Positions 25,604-33,053 of a stretch of 64,000 bases of DNA are shown in pieces (position 1 is the first letter of the stretch; each line of letters starts with the position of its first letter). The position numbers and the translations under genes are program-made. Source of the DNA: Streptomyces sp. KMM 9044 (GTDB lineage: Bacteria; Actinomycetota; Actinomycetes; Streptomycetales; Streptomycetaceae); contig NZ_CP113910.1 of NCBI RefSeq assembly GCF_024701375.2, forward strand, positions 186,001-250,000, in the 5' to 3' direction. The notes below the pieces were generated by a model. The model had not been told where the DNA came from, did not search any database, and was given only the letters and a program-made list of their open reading frames with translations.

Positions 25604-26908
25604 TCAGTCCGGCATCCGGGGGGTGCCGGGTTCCGGCCACACCGCCCAGTGTCTGCCGGGGAACGGGGAGGCCACCCGGACGACCAGGGCCGTCAGCGCC
25701 AGGAGCGCGGCGACGACGGCCGCCGCGCCGGCGAGCCACTGCGGGGCGAGCGCGAGGCCGACGGCCCGGGACAGGGCTGCGGACGGGAAGGAATCACCGT
25801 AGGCATGGGCTCCGGCCAGGGCGGCCGGCAGTACGACCGCCGCCGCCAGGACGAGTGCGCCGGGGCGTACGACCAGGATCAGGGCCAGCACCGTGCAGAG
25901 CACCGGCAGGCCGACCGCGAGTGCGTGTGGGACCAGGGAGGAACCGTCACCGCGGAGCGGGAAGTGGACCACCGCGCACACGGCGAGTGCCACCACGGCG
26001 GACCAGCTCGACCAGGTCACGGACCGGACGGCCTGCGCGTGCGCCCGGCGGCCGGGGCGCCGGGCCCTTCGCCGCGAATGCAGGGCCGCCGCGCCCCGTG
26101 CGCCGCGGCGCACGGGCGGGAGGCCCGCCCCCGGTCGCTCCCGGCGCTCGTCGTCCCGGACGCACCCGCGTTCCTCCCCGCGCCGGTCCCCGTCGGCGTT
26201 CCCGGTCCCGTACCCGCCGTCCGGGTCCCCTCGCTCACCCTCGTACCGGAACGGTTCCGGCGTGGGGCGGCCGGTGGGGTCCGGTGAGGGCTGCGCGGCC
26301 AGACGGTCTATCAGCTCGATCAGTTCCTCGACGGAGCGGCCGGAGGCGGCGGCCCGCAGTGCCTCCTCACGGCAGTGGGGGGCCAGTTGTTCACTGTGCA
26401 GCAGTGCCACCAGCCGGGTCACGTCCTCCACCGGACGGTGCGCCGCCGCGGCCCGGATCACCTCGTCCGCGCTGTCGGCGTCGCGGGGCGGCCGGGTCAG
26501 CAGGACGACCAGACGGGCCACGTCCTCCACGGAGCGGCTCACCCCGATGGCCCGCAGGACGTCGACCACGGCCCGCGTGTGTTCGGGTGAACGGGCCAGC
26601 GACGTGATGAGGTCGGCAACCTCGTCCAGGGGGCGGTCCGACACCGCCGCGTACACCAGGTTGCCCACGGGGTCTCCGTACTCCTGCCGGCGCTGCCCCT
26701 CGCCGGGGCGCAGCGGCTGGGCCGGATCCCTGTCCGCACGCAGTCCGCCGATACCGTGAACCGTCCCGGCGGTCGGAGGGGGCGTCGGTGGTGGTTCCGG
26801 CGGGAGGACCACGTTCGTTCCGCCGGGTATCTCGGAGGCAGTCGAGACGGTCGAGTTGTTCGAGGGACTCGAAGCACTCGACGGAGGTGTCGATGAGCAG
26901 GTGGTCAT
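25604..26908 (-). CDS. Helical-repeat protein with C-terminal membrane domain (434 aa)
   Basis: Residues about 85-200 contain at least four 33-residue repeats built on RxVEDVxRLVxLL: RPLDEVADLITSLAR, RSVEDVARLVVLLTR, RPVEDVTRLVALLHS and RSVEELIELIDRLA. A long Arg/Gly-rich, probably disordered, linker follows. Three to four membrane segments occupy the last 130 residues, for example SWSAVVALAVCAVVHFPL and LPVLCTVLALILVVRPGALV. ATG 26908 is preferred over 26920 because GGAG lies 6 bases before it. Repeats of this kind suggest a cytoplasmic protein-binding surface tethered to the membrane. Function is unknown. Confidence 0.65.
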   Translation of the reverse strand: MTTCSSTPPSSASSPSNNSTVSTASEIPGGTNVVLPPEPPPTPPPTAGTVHGIGGLRADRDPAQPLRPGEGQRRQEYGDPVGNLVYAAVSDRPLDEVADLITSLARSPEHTRAVVDVLRAIGVSRSVEDVARLVVLLTRPPRDADSADEVIRAAAAHRPVEDVTRLVALLHSEQLAPHCREEALRAAASGRSVEELIELIDRLAAQPSPDPTGRPTPEPFRYEGERGDPDGGYGTGNADGDRRGEERGCVRDDERRERPGAGLPPVRRGARGAAALHSRRRARRPGRRAHAQAVRSVTWSSWSAVVALAVCAVVHFPLRGDGSSLVPHALAVGLPVLCTVLALILVVRPGALVLAAAVVLPAALAGAHAYGDSFPSAALSRAVGLALAPQWLAGAAAVVAALLALTALVVRVASPFPGRHWAVWPEPGTPRMPD

Positions 26909-27133
26909 GCTCGGCTCCATGAAGAAGGCTCAGGCCGCTCCCCGCCCCCGAGCGTACGAAGAGCGACGTTACGTGGACCATTACTAGGCGCCCGCGCCCG
27001 CCACGGCCACTCGGCTGGGCCACCGGTATGACCTGCGCCACTTTGCCGGCTCCCGCGGGGGCCATACCGAAGCCGTTCCCGGGCATCCAGAGGGAGAGAC
27101 CCGTCTCCCGCCGCACCCTGAGGAGGACAGCCC

Positions 27134-27460
27134 GTGGACGCCACCACCGTGGCACTCGTCGTGGCCGCCGTCGCCGCGGCCGCCGTGCTGGCCTGCGCCG
27201 TGGCCGTCACGGTGCGGCTGATGCGCACCCGGCGCGAGCTGCGGCGCGCCGGTCTGCCCACGGGCCCGCGCTGGGTGTTCTGGGGCGCGCTCCTCTACCT
27301 CGTCCTGCCGGCCGACCTGTTGCCCGACCCGGTGTACCTGGACGACATCGGCGTACTGCTGCTCGCATTGCGCTCGATGCGCGGTTCCCTCGGCGCGGGT
27401 TCGCCCGGGGCGGCGTCCCGGCGACCGGATCGCGAACCCGCCGATGACTACGCTCCGTGA
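27134..27460 (+). CDS. DUF1232/YkvA-type small membrane protein (108 aa)
   Basis: GTG 27134 follows GAGGAGGACAGCCC. The protein has an N-terminal membrane segment (about 6-28) and a second hydrophobic region containing the DUF1232 signature LYLVLPADLLPDPVYLDDIG then LLLALRSMR. DUF1232 proteins are small membrane proteins of unknown role. It is followed 120 bp later by the graspetide precursor on the same strand; there is no evidence that it belongs to that pathway. Confidence 0.7.
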   Translation: MDATTVALVVAAVAAAAVLACAVAVTVRLMRTRRELRRAGLPTGPRWVFWGALLYLVLPADLLPDPVYLDDIGVLLLALRSMRGSLGAGSPGAASRRPDREPADDYAP

Positions 27461-27580
27461 GGAAACCAACCACCCGTTCGATTCGTATAAGTCTCTGGAA
27501 GCCAAAACAAGTCGGCGGACCAAGCGGCTGCGCGCAGTGGGCCGTCGCCTGGTCGGCGTAGCACCGACGAGGGAGAGACG

Positions 27581-27772
27581 ATGCAACCGTTCGCGCTCAA
27601 CTACGCACGTCCGGCAATGGAGTTGGCTGTAAATACTCCGTATGTGTACGACTCCGGAATGCAGTTGAACGTTCTCGCCGACGGACGGGTGGCGGCCTGC
27701 GATCACGCACTGTTGCGAGAGGTGGGCACCACGACGTCCACAGCGGGCTCCAAAACCCACTTCGACGACTGA
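27581..27772 (+). CDS. tgmA: Graspetide (ATP-grasp-modified RiPP) precursor peptide
   Basis: This 63-residue peptide matches the actinobacterial ATP-grasp target family. The leader holds MQPFALNYARP, the YVYDSGMQL region and ADGRVAACDH. The C-terminal core is GTTTSTAGSKTHFDD, with hydroxyl donors Thr50-52, Ser53, Thr54 and Thr59 and acid acceptors Asp62 and Asp63. In this class an ATP-grasp enzyme forms side-chain omega-ester (or amide) links between such residues, giving a multicyclic peptide. GAGGGAGAGACG precedes the ATG. The ligase gene begins 16 bp downstream. Base composition is less G/C-rich than the surroundings, as often seen for RiPP precursors. The ring pattern cannot be read from sequence. 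Confidence 0.88.
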   Translation: MQPFALNYARPAMELAVNTPYVYDSGMQLNVLADGRVAACDHALLREVGTTTSTAGSKTHFDD

Positions 27773-27788
27773 CCGTGGGCCACAGACG

Positions 27789-28772
27789 ATGACCATACTG
27801 ATCCTCACCTGCGAGGAGGACGTGACCGCCGACATGGTGGTCGTGCACCTGCACGACTCCGGGGTTCCGGTGGTACGCCTCGACCCTGCCGATCTGACCG
27901 GCGGCGTCTCGCTCTCGGGTGAATACGTCCACGGCCGCTTTCGCGGCCATCTCTCCGCCGGTGGGCGGCTGGTGAGCATCGGCGGGCTGCGGTCCGTGTG
28001 GGTGCGCAGGCCGGGCACCCCGGCCGGGCGGGCGGCCCGGCCGTCGCCCTGGCTGACCGAGGAGGCCACTCAGGCCCTCTACGGGATGCTGCGCAGCTCG
28101 GACGCCCGCTGGATGAACCACCCGGACGCGGCTCGGCAGGCACGCCACAAGCCGTGGCAGCTCCGTCTGGCGCAGCGCTGCGGCCTGCCCGTGCCGGCCA
28201 CGGTGATCACGACCTTCCCGCGCGCCGCCCGGGAGTTCGCGGAGCGGTTCCCGGACCTGGTGGTCAAACCGGTCTCCGGAGCGCATCCGCAGGATCCGCC
28301 GCGGGCCGTGCCGACCAGCAGAGTGGCACCGGACACCGACTTCGCCTCGGTGGCGCTCGGACCGACGCTGCTCCAGCGGAGGATCGCCAAGCGCGCCGAC
28401 ATCCGGCTCACCGCCGTGGGCGAGCGGCTGATGGCCGCCCGCAAGGCCGCCGACCCAGGAGCCGACCCGGCGGAGGTGGATGTGCGTTTCGCGCCGCCCG
28501 GGGCGCCCTGGGAGCCGACCGACGTACCGCCGCGCGTCGCCGACTCCGTCCGCGCCTACCTACGCAAGGCCGAACTGACCTACGGCGCCTTCGACTTCGC
28601 AGAAGATGCCGACGGGACGTGGTGGTTCCTGGAGTGCAACCAGTCGGGACAGTTCGGATTCGTCGAGGTGGAGACGGGACAACCGATCGCGCGCACCGTC
28701 GCCGAGTGGCTGGCCCGGCCCGTTCCCGAGGAGACGGCGAAGGCCGACAAGACGCGCACCACGGCAGGATGA
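27789..28772 (+). CDS. tgmB: ATP-grasp ribosomal peptide maturase (graspetide synthetase)
   Basis: The 327-residue enzyme has a preATP-grasp N-terminus (MTILILTCEEDVTADMVVVH), the partner motif WMNHPDAARQARHKPWQLRL, and an ATP-grasp core with LVVKPVSG, LLQRRIAKRADIRLTAVG, ADPAEVDVRF and the metal-site segment WWFLECNQSGQFGFVE. These are the blocks of the SAV_5884-type (TgmB) family that esterifies Thr/Ser hydroxyls to Asp/Glu of its precursor. It lies 16 bp after tgmA and probably shares its transcript. A hairpin follows directly. No protein-L-isoaspartyl methyltransferase homologue, which sometimes completes such loci, is adjacent. Confidence 0.92.
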   Translation: MTILILTCEEDVTADMVVVHLHDSGVPVVRLDPADLTGGVSLSGEYVHGRFRGHLSAGGRLVSIGGLRSVWVRRPGTPAGRAARPSPWLTEEATQALYGMLRSSDARWMNHPDAARQARHKPWQLRLAQRCGLPVPATVITTFPRAAREFAERFPDLVVKPVSGAHPQDPPRAVPTSRVAPDTDFASVALGPTLLQRRIAKRADIRLTAVGERLMAARKAADPGADPAEVDVRFAPPGAPWEPTDVPPRVADSVRAYLRKAELTYGAFDFAEDADGTWWFLECNQSGQFGFVEVETGQPIARTVAEWLARPVPEETAKADKTRTTAG

Positions 28773-28778
28773 GGGCCC

Positions 28779-28802
28779 GTCACCACGCGGAGGCGTGGTG
28801 AC
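28779..28802 (+). terminator. Hairpin after tgmB
   Basis: GTCACCACGC and GCGTGGTGAC pair perfectly around GGAG, and flanking CCC/GGG extends the stem. It begins 7 bp after the tgmB stop codon and closes the graspetide unit. Confidence 0.75.
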
Positions 28803-28832
28803 GCGGGCACGTCCTCCGGTCGGGTGCCCGGA

Positions 28833-29054
28833 TCAGCGCGGCCTGGGGCCGGGCAGCAGGGCCGCGGTGCGCTGCCAGCCGTTGCCCGGGGACTGCGGCC
28901 GGTCGAGGCCGCCCTGGGAGTACCCGGGGGACTGCAGGGGACGCATGGCCTGCTCCAGTTCCCTGCTCACTCGTTCGGCTTCGCTGCGGACCTGTGCGGG
29001 CACATCACCGCGCTCCGTGACAAGTCGGTCGTAGATGGGGGATTCCTTGAACAC
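28833..29054 (-). CDS. Conserved hypothetical protein (73 aa)
   Basis: Starting at GTG 29054 the protein reads VFKESPIYDRLVTERGDVPA followed by a charged helix (VRSEAERVSRELEQAM) and a disordered Gly/Pro-rich tail. It resembles short Streptomyces proteins of the F-K-x-S-P-x-Y-x-R-L-V type, for which no function is known to me. The ribosome binding site (GAGAGG, 12 bases upstream) is only fair; the longer frame to 29129 is less protein-like. It is convergent with tgmB. Confidence 0.55.
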   Translation of the reverse strand: MFKESPIYDRLVTERGDVPAQVRSEAERVSRELEQAMRPLQSPGYSQGGLDRPQSPGNGWQRTAALLPGPRPR

Positions 29055-29228
29055 CCGGCAACGTGCCTCTCTGTCTCGTCGGCCCCGGGGCGGGGACGCG
29101 ACTGACGAGTGTAAGCGCCCGGACATCATTCAGGGGGAATTCACCCATACGGCTTGACGCAGACCTGCACACGAAGGACAGCCGCCGCGTCCCGGGGCGG
29201 GGCGCACGCGCACCGGCACCGGCTTCGG

Positions 29229-29702
29229 TCAGGCGCCCGTGGTCGAACCGGGACGGACGATCATGAGGACCGTGACGGTCGCCCACAGCAGGTTGAACAC
29301 GCCGGTGAACATGGCCAGTCGCACTGTCTTTTGCCGGTCGACGGACCGGTGCCGGACCAGCTGCTCGACGAGTTCGTCCTGGCGGGGCAGTACGAACCCG
29401 ATCAGGACGGCCGCGGCCGCCGCCGTCAGGCCGATGGAGGTGACGAGCCAGCCGTCACCCAGGACGCCCATGGCGAGCGCCGTGGCCAGCCCCAGCACGG
29501 GCACCACGATGCCGACGCGGGCGTAGACCCCGCAGATGCGGTGCAGCACCTCGACGGTGGTCCCCGCCGTCGCGACGGGCCCGTCGCCCCCGGCGGGGAC
29601 GGCACGGCGCGCGGCCGGCGGGAACATGCTCGCCGCGACGGTCACGGGGCCGACGGCAAGGATGGCGGCAAGGACGTGGAGGGACAGCAGGAACTTGGTC
29701 AC
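29229..29702 (-). CDS. DUF2269-type integral membrane protein (157 aa)
   Basis: Four hydrophobic segments are visible: 4-25 (LLSLHVLAAILAVGPVTVAA), about 58-78, about 84-103 and about 128-148. The start MTKFLLSLHVLAAILAVGP, with its conserved His, and the end LWATVTVLMIVRPG match DUF2269 membrane proteins. These are common in actinomycetes and uncharacterised. GAAAGAGCCCC precedes the ATG. It is divergent from the GlxA-type regulator 189 bp away. Confidence 0.75.
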   Translation of the reverse strand: MTKFLLSLHVLAAILAVGPVTVAASMFPPAARRAVPAGGDGPVATAGTTVEVLHRICGVYARVGIVVPVLGLATALAMGVLGDGWLVTSIGLTAAAAAVLIGFVLPRQDELVEQLVRHRSVDRQKTVRLAMFTGVFNLLWATVTVLMIVRPGSTTGA

Positions 29703-29891
29703 CGGGGCTCTTTCCTTGGCGTGATCAGCGGCGAGGGCTCACGCTAAGGGTCTTCCGGACCTCCCCCCAGGGGCTGGATCGACAGCTTCCGACGGGTTCC
29801 CGCCAACCTCGGCCATCCGCTCTCCCTCGGGCCGCCGTACCGCAGTGCCTCCGCCACCCCGGTTTTCACGAGTGGCGGGAATCCGATTACC

Positions 29892-30875
29892 GTGGCGTTC
29901 ATGCACTCCGTGGCGATTCTGCTGCTCGACAAGGTCATCCCCTTCGACATGGCCGCCCCCATGCAGACCTTCGACTGGACGCTGCTGCCCGACGGCCGGC
30001 CCGCCTACCGGGTGCGGCCGTGTGCCGAGACGCCCGAGGTGGCCGCGGACGGCGGGCTGATCCTGCGCGTCGACCGCGGGCTGGAGGCGCTGGCGGACGC
30101 CGACACGATCATCGTCCCGGGCCGCGCCGAGGGCGCCGCTCCGCCCTCCCCCGCCGTCGTCGCGGCGCTGCGCCGGGCGGCCGGGGCGGGCACGCGGATC
30201 GCGTCGGTGTGCGTGGGCGCGTTCGTGCTGGCGGAGGCGGGGCTGCTGGACGGGCTGCGCGCCACCACGCACTGGGCGGCCGCGGACCAGCTGGCCCGCG
30301 CCTTTCCGCACGTCGAGGTAGAACCTGACGTGCTCTACGCCGACAACGGGCAGATCCTCACCTCGGCCGGTGCGGCAGCCGCGCTGGACATGTGTCTTCA
30401 CATGATCCGTCGGGACCTCGGCTCGGCCGTGGCCGCGAACGCGGCCCGGATGTCCGTCATGCCGCTGGAACGGGAGGGCGGGCAGGCCCAGTTCATCGTG
30501 CACAAACAGCCGCCCGTGCCCCGCGGGTCAGCTTTCGAATCCCTGTTCGAATGGCTCGAGGACAACCTGGCCCACGAGGTCACCCTCGGGACAATGGCCG
30601 CGCGTGCCGGGATGAGCGAGCGCACCTTCGGCCGCCGTTTCCGCGAGCAGACGGGCACCACACCGGTGCAGTGGCTGTTGCGGACTCGGGTGCGACGCGC
30701 CCAGTACCTGCTGGAGAACAGCGACTACACGGTCGAGCGCATCGCCCAGCAGTCCGGGTTCGGCTCGCCCACGGCGTTCCGCGAGCGGTTCCGCAAAGTG
30801 GTGGGCACTACACCCCACGCCTACCGGTCGGCGTTCCACGGGCGCCGGGCCGTCGCGGACACCGGCGGCTCGTAG
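29892..30875 (+). CDS. GlxA-family transcriptional regulator (DJ-1/PfpI plus AraC HTH)
   Basis: A DJ-1/PfpI-like domain fills about residues 1-185; its nucleophile-elbow position is RIASVCVGAFVLAEAGLLDG, and the motif TTHWAAADQLARAFP follows. The C-terminal AraC double helix-turn-helix (about 215-315) contains VTLGTMAARAGMSERTFGRR and TVERIAQQSGFGSPTAFRER. Members of this family control genes for nitrogen compounds, sugars or stress. GTG 29892 or ATG 29901 could start translation. A bidirectional hairpin lies immediately downstream, shared with the convergent DUF5133 gene. Confidence 0.9.
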   Translation: MAFMHSVAILLLDKVIPFDMAAPMQTFDWTLLPDGRPAYRVRPCAETPEVAADGGLILRVDRGLEALADADTIIVPGRAEGAAPPSPAVVAALRRAAGAGTRIASVCVGAFVLAEAGLLDGLRATTHWAAADQLARAFPHVEVEPDVLYADNGQILTSAGAAAALDMCLHMIRRDLGSAVAANAARMSVMPLEREGGQAQFIVHKQPPVPRGSAFESLFEWLEDNLAHEVTLGTMAARAGMSERTFGRRFREQTGTTPVQWLLRTRVRRAQYLLENSDYTVERIAQQSGFGSPTAFRERFRKVVGTTPHAYRSAFHGRRAVADTGGS

Positions 30876-30878
30876 CGG

Positions 30879-30904
30879 ACCGTGTGACCGGCCGGTCACA
30901 CGGT
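30879..30904. terminator. 26-bp perfect palindrome between convergent genes
   Basis: ACCGTGTGACCGG is followed directly by its complement CCGGTCACACGGT. It lies 3 bp after the GlxA-type stop and overlaps the last codons of the DUF5133 gene, so it can terminate both transcripts. Confidence 0.7.
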
Positions 30905-31156
30905 CAGGCAGCGGCCGTTCTCGCCGTCCGGGTCCGCGGTCCGGCCGTCGGCCACGGTCCGCTCCCGGGCGAGCAGCGCGTCCGCGTGGGTGACGGCCTC
31001 GCGGATACCGGGCGTTCCCGTCATCACGCAGAGCGTGTACGTGACATCCTCCAGCTCACGCGACGCGACGGGCGAGGGCCGCTCCGCCTGCGCGATCTGC
31101 AGCGTCGCGTAACGCGTCAACAGTTGCCTCAGGGTCTTCGGATCCGGTACCAGCAC
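30896..31156 (-). CDS. DUF5133 protein (86 aa)
   Basis: From GTG 31156 (AGAGAGGCG upstream) the protein reads VLVPDPKTLRQLLTRYATLQ, IAQAERPSPVASRELEDVTY, then TLCVMTGTPGIREAVTHADA. DUF5133 is an actinomycete family marked by PDPKTLR near the start and YTLCVMTGT in the middle, both present. Function is unknown. The frame is open to 31207 but that extension lacks a ribosome binding site. Just upstream lies the truncated ABC transporter stub. Confidence 0.8.
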   Translation of the reverse strand: MLVPDPKTLRQLLTRYATLQIAQAERPSPVASRELEDVTYTLCVMTGTPGIREAVTHADALLARERTVADGRTADPDGENGRCLTV

Positions 31157-31215
31157 GAAGGCGCCTCTCTCTGGGTGTGTGGCTGCGCCTACCCGCACCG
31201 CGTGCAAACATTCCG

Positions 31216-31333
31216 TCAGGCCGCCTGCCCACTGTGCAGCGCGGTGTACGCCCCTCCCCGGCGCACCAGTTCGTCGTGGGTGCCGATCTCCTGGATCCGG
31301 CCGTCCGCCATCACCACGATCCGGTCAGCACCC
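31216..31333 (-). pseudogene. 3' stub of an ABC transporter ATPase gene
   Basis: The minus-strand frame reads ADRIVVMADGRIQEIGTHDE, LVRRGGAYTALHSGQAA and a stop. This is the conserved end of an ABC exporter ATPase (switch-His region to C-terminus). Sequence upstream of about 31333 no longer matches the family, so the rest was deleted when the mobile elements to the right arrived. Confidence 0.75.
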
Positions 31334-31445
31334 CACGACATTTCGGCCGGCGCCGGTACTCCAGTCGCACTTCGTGATGTGACGAGGTGCCTGGTCGGTT
31401 GGGGGCGCCGGGGCGTGGGCGAGGCCACCTGTTGATCATGGTGTT

Positions 31446-31640
31446 GTGACGCAACATGAAGATCAGGCGGCCTCTGCCGCCAGCATGGATGCGCTGCTGT
31501 TCCAGGAGAAGTTCGACGAGCTCTCCGCCGGGTTGGCCCCGCTGTCCGCCCGCCGCGAGCCGCGGGCCCACGCCGCGGACTACCTGCGCGGCCTGCTGGC
31601 CGGCCTGCCGCGCAAGAAGGCCCTGTTCTCGTATGGCTTC
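31446..31640 (+). pseudogene. N-terminal fragment of an IS701-like transposase
   Basis: The frame starts MTQHEDQAASAASMDALLFQ and continues EKFDELSAGLAPLSARREPR, AHAADYLRGLLAGLPRKK. The E-P-R-x-x-A-x-x-Y-L-x-G-L-L-A-G-L-x-R-K pattern is the N-terminus of IS701-family DDE transposases. After RKK the similarity stops and the frame ends at 31667; the catalytic domain is absent. Confidence 0.6.
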
Positions 31641-31746
31641 GGCGAACGGACATGTAGCGCTGCGTGACCGGTGTAGTCGTCGTTTCCCCTCGTTGGGCGT
31701 CTCATTGAGCTGAACGAGTGATCTCGGGTGGAGTAGAGGAGCACGG

Positions 31747-32766
31747 GTGCGGCAGGACTGGGAACCGGAGGACCTGATCGAGGTCTGGACGCTGCTCGAA
31801 GACGACATGAAGAAGGTGCGGAACAAGTCCGGGACGACCAGGCTCGGGTTCGCGCTGTTGCTGAAGTTCTTCGAGGTGGAGGCCCGGTTCCCGGAGTCGG
31901 CCAAGGAGGTGCCGGCCGCCGCAGTGGAGTACGTGGCCCAGCAGGTGAAGGTACCTGCGGAGGCGTGGATGGACTACGGCTGGCAGAGCAAGGCGATCCA
32001 GCGACACCGGGGGCGATTCAGGATCATCTCCCCGGCGCTGATGAACGTGGCCTTGCACGGGATGGAAGAGGCTGCCGGAGTCCGCTGCCGGCTCACCGGC
32101 CCACGGGCTGGTGAACCGGCAGTCGGCTCGCCGACTCTGATCAGGTACGCCGACGACCTGGTGGTTCTCTGTCACAGCCATGACGAGGCCCAGCAGGTCA
32201 AGGAACGGCTCGCCCGGTGGCTCGAGCCCCGAGGTCTGGCGTTCAACGAGGACAAGACGCGCATCGCGCACCTCGATGAGGGCTGTGACTTTCTGGGCTT
32301 CACCGTCCGCCGCTACCACGGCATGCTGCTGATCAAGCCGAGCAAGGCATCCGTGCGACGGATCCGGGCACGGCGCACCGCCGAAGTGCTGGCCCTTCGG
32401 GGACAGAACGCGGCGGCGGGGAGCGCCAGGCTCAACCCGATCATCCGGGGGTGGGCTGCCTACTTTCGGGGAGTGGTCTCCAGCGGGGTGTTCACCTCGC
32501 TGGACAACCACGTGTGGAGGCTGGTCTACAAGTGGGCCCGGCACACACACCCGAACAAGCCGAACGGCTGGGTGACCTCCCGGTACTTCGGCCGGTTCAA
32601 CGAGTCCCGGCAGGACCGGCGGGTGTTCGGCGACCGCGAGGGCGGCCGCTGTCTCACCAGGTTCGCCTGGACCAGGGTCGTCGGACATCAACTCGTCATC
32701 AACCGGACGACCACGGGGTGGAGCGCTCTCCGCACGTTCCGTCTCCTGCCGCCCGACCGGACTTAA
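31747..32766 (+). pseudogene. Chimeric ORF: Tn3 transposase N-terminus fused in frame to a group II intron reverse transcriptase fragment
   Basis: Residues 1-88 (start DWEPEDLIEVWTLLEDDMKK, then NKSGTTRLGFALLLKFFEVE) are the DUF4158 N-terminal domain of Tn3-family TnpA, complete with its natural GTG start and GAGGAG ribosome binding site. From about residue 92 the sequence becomes a group II intron-encoded protein: IISPALMNVALHGMEEAAGV, the catalytic RYADDLVVLC, then the thumb/X region with GWAAYFRGVV and HVWRLVYKWARHTHPNKPNG. The similarity fades after FAWTRVV. Neither the N-terminal RT motifs nor an intron domain V was found, so both elements are truncated. The single 339-residue frame is intact but unlikely to be active. 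Confidence 0.8.
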
Positions 32767-33053
32767 GCGACCCTTAAAAAGCACTTAAGCACTCGTGTGG
32801 CCCCCTCGAGAAATTCAGGAAACCGCTGTTCAGAGCGGAGTGAGGGACAAGTCGGACCCGTTGGCGGAAGTAGTTCCGGTCCGTACCATCAGGGCCACGC
32901 GCCGGCGCCGATGTACGACAGGAGAGCGCTCTCACCACATGAGTGAGGGAGCACTCGAGACCTCGGCCCCGCACCCGGCCGGCGCGTTACCAGCCGCCGC
33001 TCACCAGGAACGGCTCGTCAGGAACCGCTCGATCACTCCAGGAAATCCCCCAC

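Noticed and set aside
32767..33053. Search for a group II intron domain V after the reverse transcriptase fragment
   Set aside because: No domain V-like hairpin was found; the intron appears truncated at both ends.
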